Assembly (NCBI GenBank): GCA_023435545.1 | Contig: JAEYRQ010000143.1 | Span: 1-6,920 of the forward strand | Length of the DNA stretch: 6,920 nt | Direction of reading: 5' to 3' | Origin: Pseudomonadota bacterium | Lineage (GTDB): Bacteria; Pseudomonadota; Alphaproteobacteria; Rhizobiales; Tepidamorphaceae | Part shown: positions 4,949 to 6,920 of the stretch, piece after piece | Numbering within the stretch: position 1 is the stretch's first letter | Layout: each line of letters begins with the position of its first letter | Notes under the pieces: model-generated | The model's input: the letters and a program-made list of their open reading frames with translations, nothing else | Told to the model about the DNA's origin: nothing | Database searches by the model: none | Program-made: the position numbers and the translations under genes

Positions 4949-6920
4949 ATGCCGCGCGCGACGTCGTGCACGCTCGCCTTTATTTTGTTGTTCTTCATGC
5001 TGACCGGTGCACAAGCTGGCCCAAAGCGGCCGCACGTGCCCGACAGTCTCATCTGCAGTCAATATGACGGTTCCTCCGACGACCTGCTGACGGCGGGGCT
5101 CGGCAAGACCGGCCTGCAGTCGGCCGTCCCACCGCCGATCGCCGATCCGCTGAACCCGACCGCCGCCGAGCTTCGGAGGCTCGCGATCTACAGCAATTAT
5201 CGCGCGCTCTCGGACATGACCGCTGCCGGCGGCTACGGCGTGCTGTTCGGCCCCAACATCGACCTCGACGGCAACGACACCCTGGGGGAGGGCAAGGTCG
5301 CCGGCGAGGAGTGCCTGGCCTATGCCGCCGACAAGGGCTGGAACCGCCGCAACGTCACCATGATGGTGCAGATCCCGGAGAGCTTTGACCCCGAGAAGGC
5401 GTGCATCGTCGCGGCACCCTCATCGGGATCGCGCGGCGTCTACGGCGCGATCGGCACGACTGGCGATTGGGGCCTGAAGCGCGGCTGTGCGGTGGCCTAT
5501 ACCGACAAGGGCACGGGCAACGGCGCCCACGACCTCGACAACGACACGGTCAATCTGATCGACGGCGTGCGCGCCGAGGCGGCCGATGCCGGCAAGGAGT
5601 CGCATTTCACGGCGCGGCTGTCGCCAGCCGAGCGGGCCGCCTTCATCGCCGCCTTCCCGCACCGCTTTGCCTACAAGCATGCCCATTCGCAGCTAAATCC
5701 CGAGAAGGACTGGGGCCGCGACGTGCTGCAGTCGATCGAATTCGCCTTCCATCTGCTGGAGAAGCGCTACGGGAAGCGGTTCGCGAAGCCGCGCCGCTCG
5801 CGCACGATCGTCATCGCCTCCAGCGTGTCGAACGGCGGCGGAGCGTCGCTGGCGGCGGCGGAGATCGACGGCGGCAAGCTGATCGACGGCGTCGTGGTGT
5901 CGGAGCCGCAGATCCAGCCGAAGCGGCATCCGCGTCTCGTCATCAAGCGCGGCGGTACGGTGATCAAGACCCACGGCAAGGGGCTCTACGACTATGTCAC
6001 CCTCGCCAACCTGTTCCAGCCCTGCGCCGCGCTGGCGGCATCGAATGTCGACGCGCCGTTCGGCTTCGTGGTCGATCCGGCACGGGCCGGCGCCCGCTGC
6101 GCGGCCTTGCGGGCGAATGGCCTGGTGAAGGCGGATCTGTTGACCGATCAGGCCGAGGAGGCGCAGGCGATCCTCAATGCGAATGGCTGGGAGCCCGAGA
6201 GCGGCATCCTCGGGCCCTCGCACTATGGGTTCCAGGTGGCGCCGGCCGTGGCGACGACCTATGCCAACGCGCACGGGCGCTTCCGCGTGGTCGACAATCT
6301 CTGCGGCCTGAGCATGGGTGGAACCACGGGCGCGGGCAATACGCCGGGCCCGGTGGCCGAGGCCAGCGTCGCGCAGATCTTCGGCACCGGAAACGGCGTG
6401 CCGCCGACCAGCGGCATCAACCTGATCAACAACGCTTCGGTGGGGGGTCCGAAGGTTGACCCCGAATCGATCTCGCCGTCGACCGGCGTCGCCGACTACA
6501 ACTTCGACGGCGCGAAGTGTTTGCGCGATCTGTTCACCGGACACAACGCCGATGCGCGCCGTGTACGGCTCGGCATCGCTCAGGTGAAGCAGACGGCACG
6601 GTTGAAGCGCATTCCGGCGATCATCGTGCATGGCCGGAACGACAACCTGGTGCCGGTCAACCACGCCTCACGCGCCTATTATGGCCGAAACAAGCTGCTC
6701 GACGGGCGCCGCAGCCGGCTCCACTACTACGAGGTGACGAACGCCCAGCATTTCGAGGCGTTTCTGCCGCTCCCCGGCTACGATACCCGCTACCTGCCGC
6801 TGCATGTCTACGGGGTGCAGGCGCTCAACGACATGTACGCCCATCTGACGAACGGGGCGGCGCTTGCGCCGAGCCAGGTGGTGCGCACGATCCCGCGCGG
6901 CGGCGTGCCCGGCGCCGCGC
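4949..6920 (+). CDS. Secreted D-(-)-3-hydroxybutyrate oligomer hydrolase (3' end cut by window edge)
   Basis: This esterase (3HBOH family, EC 3.1.1.22) hydrolyses oligomers released from poly-3-hydroxybutyrate by depolymerases to the 3-hydroxybutyrate monomer. The ATG at 4949 follows GGAGG with a 5-nt gap. Residues 1-23 form a signal peptide (hydrophobic LAFILLFFMLTG, then AQA before GPKRP), so the enzyme is exported. Family signatures: DDLLTAGLGKTGL near the mature N-terminus, KHAHSQLNPEKDWG (HAHSQ at 244-248), the nucleophile motif SSVSNGGG with S294, and the late VRTIPRGGVPGAA segment. Candidate partners of a Ser-Asp-His triad are D565 (in HGRNDNLVPVNH) and H601 (in NAQHFEAF); the assignment is inferred by position and motif. 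657 codons are present; family members are around 700 or more, so only the C-terminal end is missing. There is no internal stop. GC is higher than in the unknown gene opposite (about 68% in a sampled line). Function is well supported; location outside the cytoplasm follows from the signal peptide. Confidence 0.92.
   Translation, partial: MPRATSCTLAFILLFFMLTGAQAGPKRPHVPDSLICSQYDGSSDDLLTAGLGKTGLQSAVPPPIADPLNPTAAELRRLAIYSNYRALSDMTAAGGYGVLFGPNIDLDGNDTLGEGKVAGEECLAYAADKGWNRRNVTMMVQIPESFDPEKACIVAAPSSGSRGVYGAIGTTGDWGLKRGCAVAYTDKGTGNGAHDLDNDTVNLIDGVRAEAADAGKESHFTARLSPAERAAFIAAFPHRFAYKHAHSQLNPEKDWGRDVLQSIEFAFHLLEKRYGKRFAKPRRSRTIVIASSVSNGGGASLAAAEIDGGKLIDGVVVSEPQIQPKRHPRLVIKRGGTVIKTHGKGLYDYVTLANLFQPCAALAASNVDAPFGFVVDPARAGARCAALRANGLVKADLLTDQAEEAQAILNANGWEPESGILGPSHYGFQVAPAVATTYANAHGRFRVVDNLCGLSMGGTTGAGNTPGPVAEASVAQIFGTGNGVPPTSGINLINNASVGGPKVDPESISPSTGVADYNFDGAKCLRDLFTGHNADARRVRLGIAQVKQTARLKRIPAIIVHGRNDNLVPVNHASRAYYGRNKLLDGRRSRLHYYEVTNAQHFEAFLPLPGYDTRYLPLHVYGVQALNDMYAHLTNGAALAPSQVVRTIPRGGVPGAA

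Noticed and set aside
4616..5062. A 149-residue N-terminal extension of the unknown secreted protein (open frame from 5062, minus strand).
   Set aside because: It would overlap the divergent oligomer-hydrolase start, shows no protein-like segments, and buries a good signal peptide that has its own ribosome-binding site at 4615.
5401..6459. A 352-codon open frame on the plus strand.
   Set aside because: It is an Arg/Gly-rich shadow in another frame of the 3HB-oligomer hydrolase, whose frame carries all the family motifs.
5693..6664. A 323-codon open frame on the minus strand.
   Set aside because: It is antisense to the oligomer hydrolase, composed mostly of Arg, Ala, Val and His from GC-rich codon complement, with no recognisable motif.

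Overview
The window reads as chromosomal DNA of a GC-rich alphaproteobacterium, probably a member of the Hyphomicrobiales (Rhizobiales). I infer this from the high GC, from L25 of the long two-domain (L25/TL5) form followed by pth and ychF, and from the protein styles. This placement is inference; there is no rRNA gene to fix it. Five complete or partial genes on the minus strand fill the left two thirds, and one partial gene on the plus strand fills the right third.

Region 1 (about 1-2590, minus strand) is a housekeeping translation operon, transcribed right to left: rplY (ribosomal protein L25), pth (peptidyl-tRNA hydrolase) and ychF (ribosome-associated ATPase, missing its last ~24 residues at the window edge). 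Upstream of rplY there is a good sigma-70-type promoter (TTGCCT-17-TATAAG). Almost at its predicted transcription start there is a hairpin followed by five U, that is, a terminator-like structure inside the predicted rplY leader. A GC-rich hairpin also sits between rplY and pth.

Region 2 (about 2600-4950) is an accessory segment with visibly lower GC: 220 of 360 bases over 2701-3060, against about 70-75% in sampled lines of rplY and pth. It holds arr, a rifampin ADP-ribosyltransferase, and a 424-residue secreted protein that I cannot assign to a family. Both are on the minus strand and probably form separate transcription units.

Region 3 (4949 to the right edge, plus strand) encodes most of a secreted D-(-)-3-hydroxybutyrate oligomer hydrolase, a serine esterase that completes the breakdown of poly-3-hydroxybutyrate. 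It is divergent from the unknown secreted protein across a 333-bp intergenic region, so the two exported proteins may share regulation.

No tRNA, rRNA, CRISPR array or transposase gene is visible. The items most worth a second look are the promoter-proximal attenuator-like hairpin before rplY, the unknown secreted protein paired divergently with the PHB-oligomer hydrolase, and the low-GC block with arr beside a core ribosomal operon.
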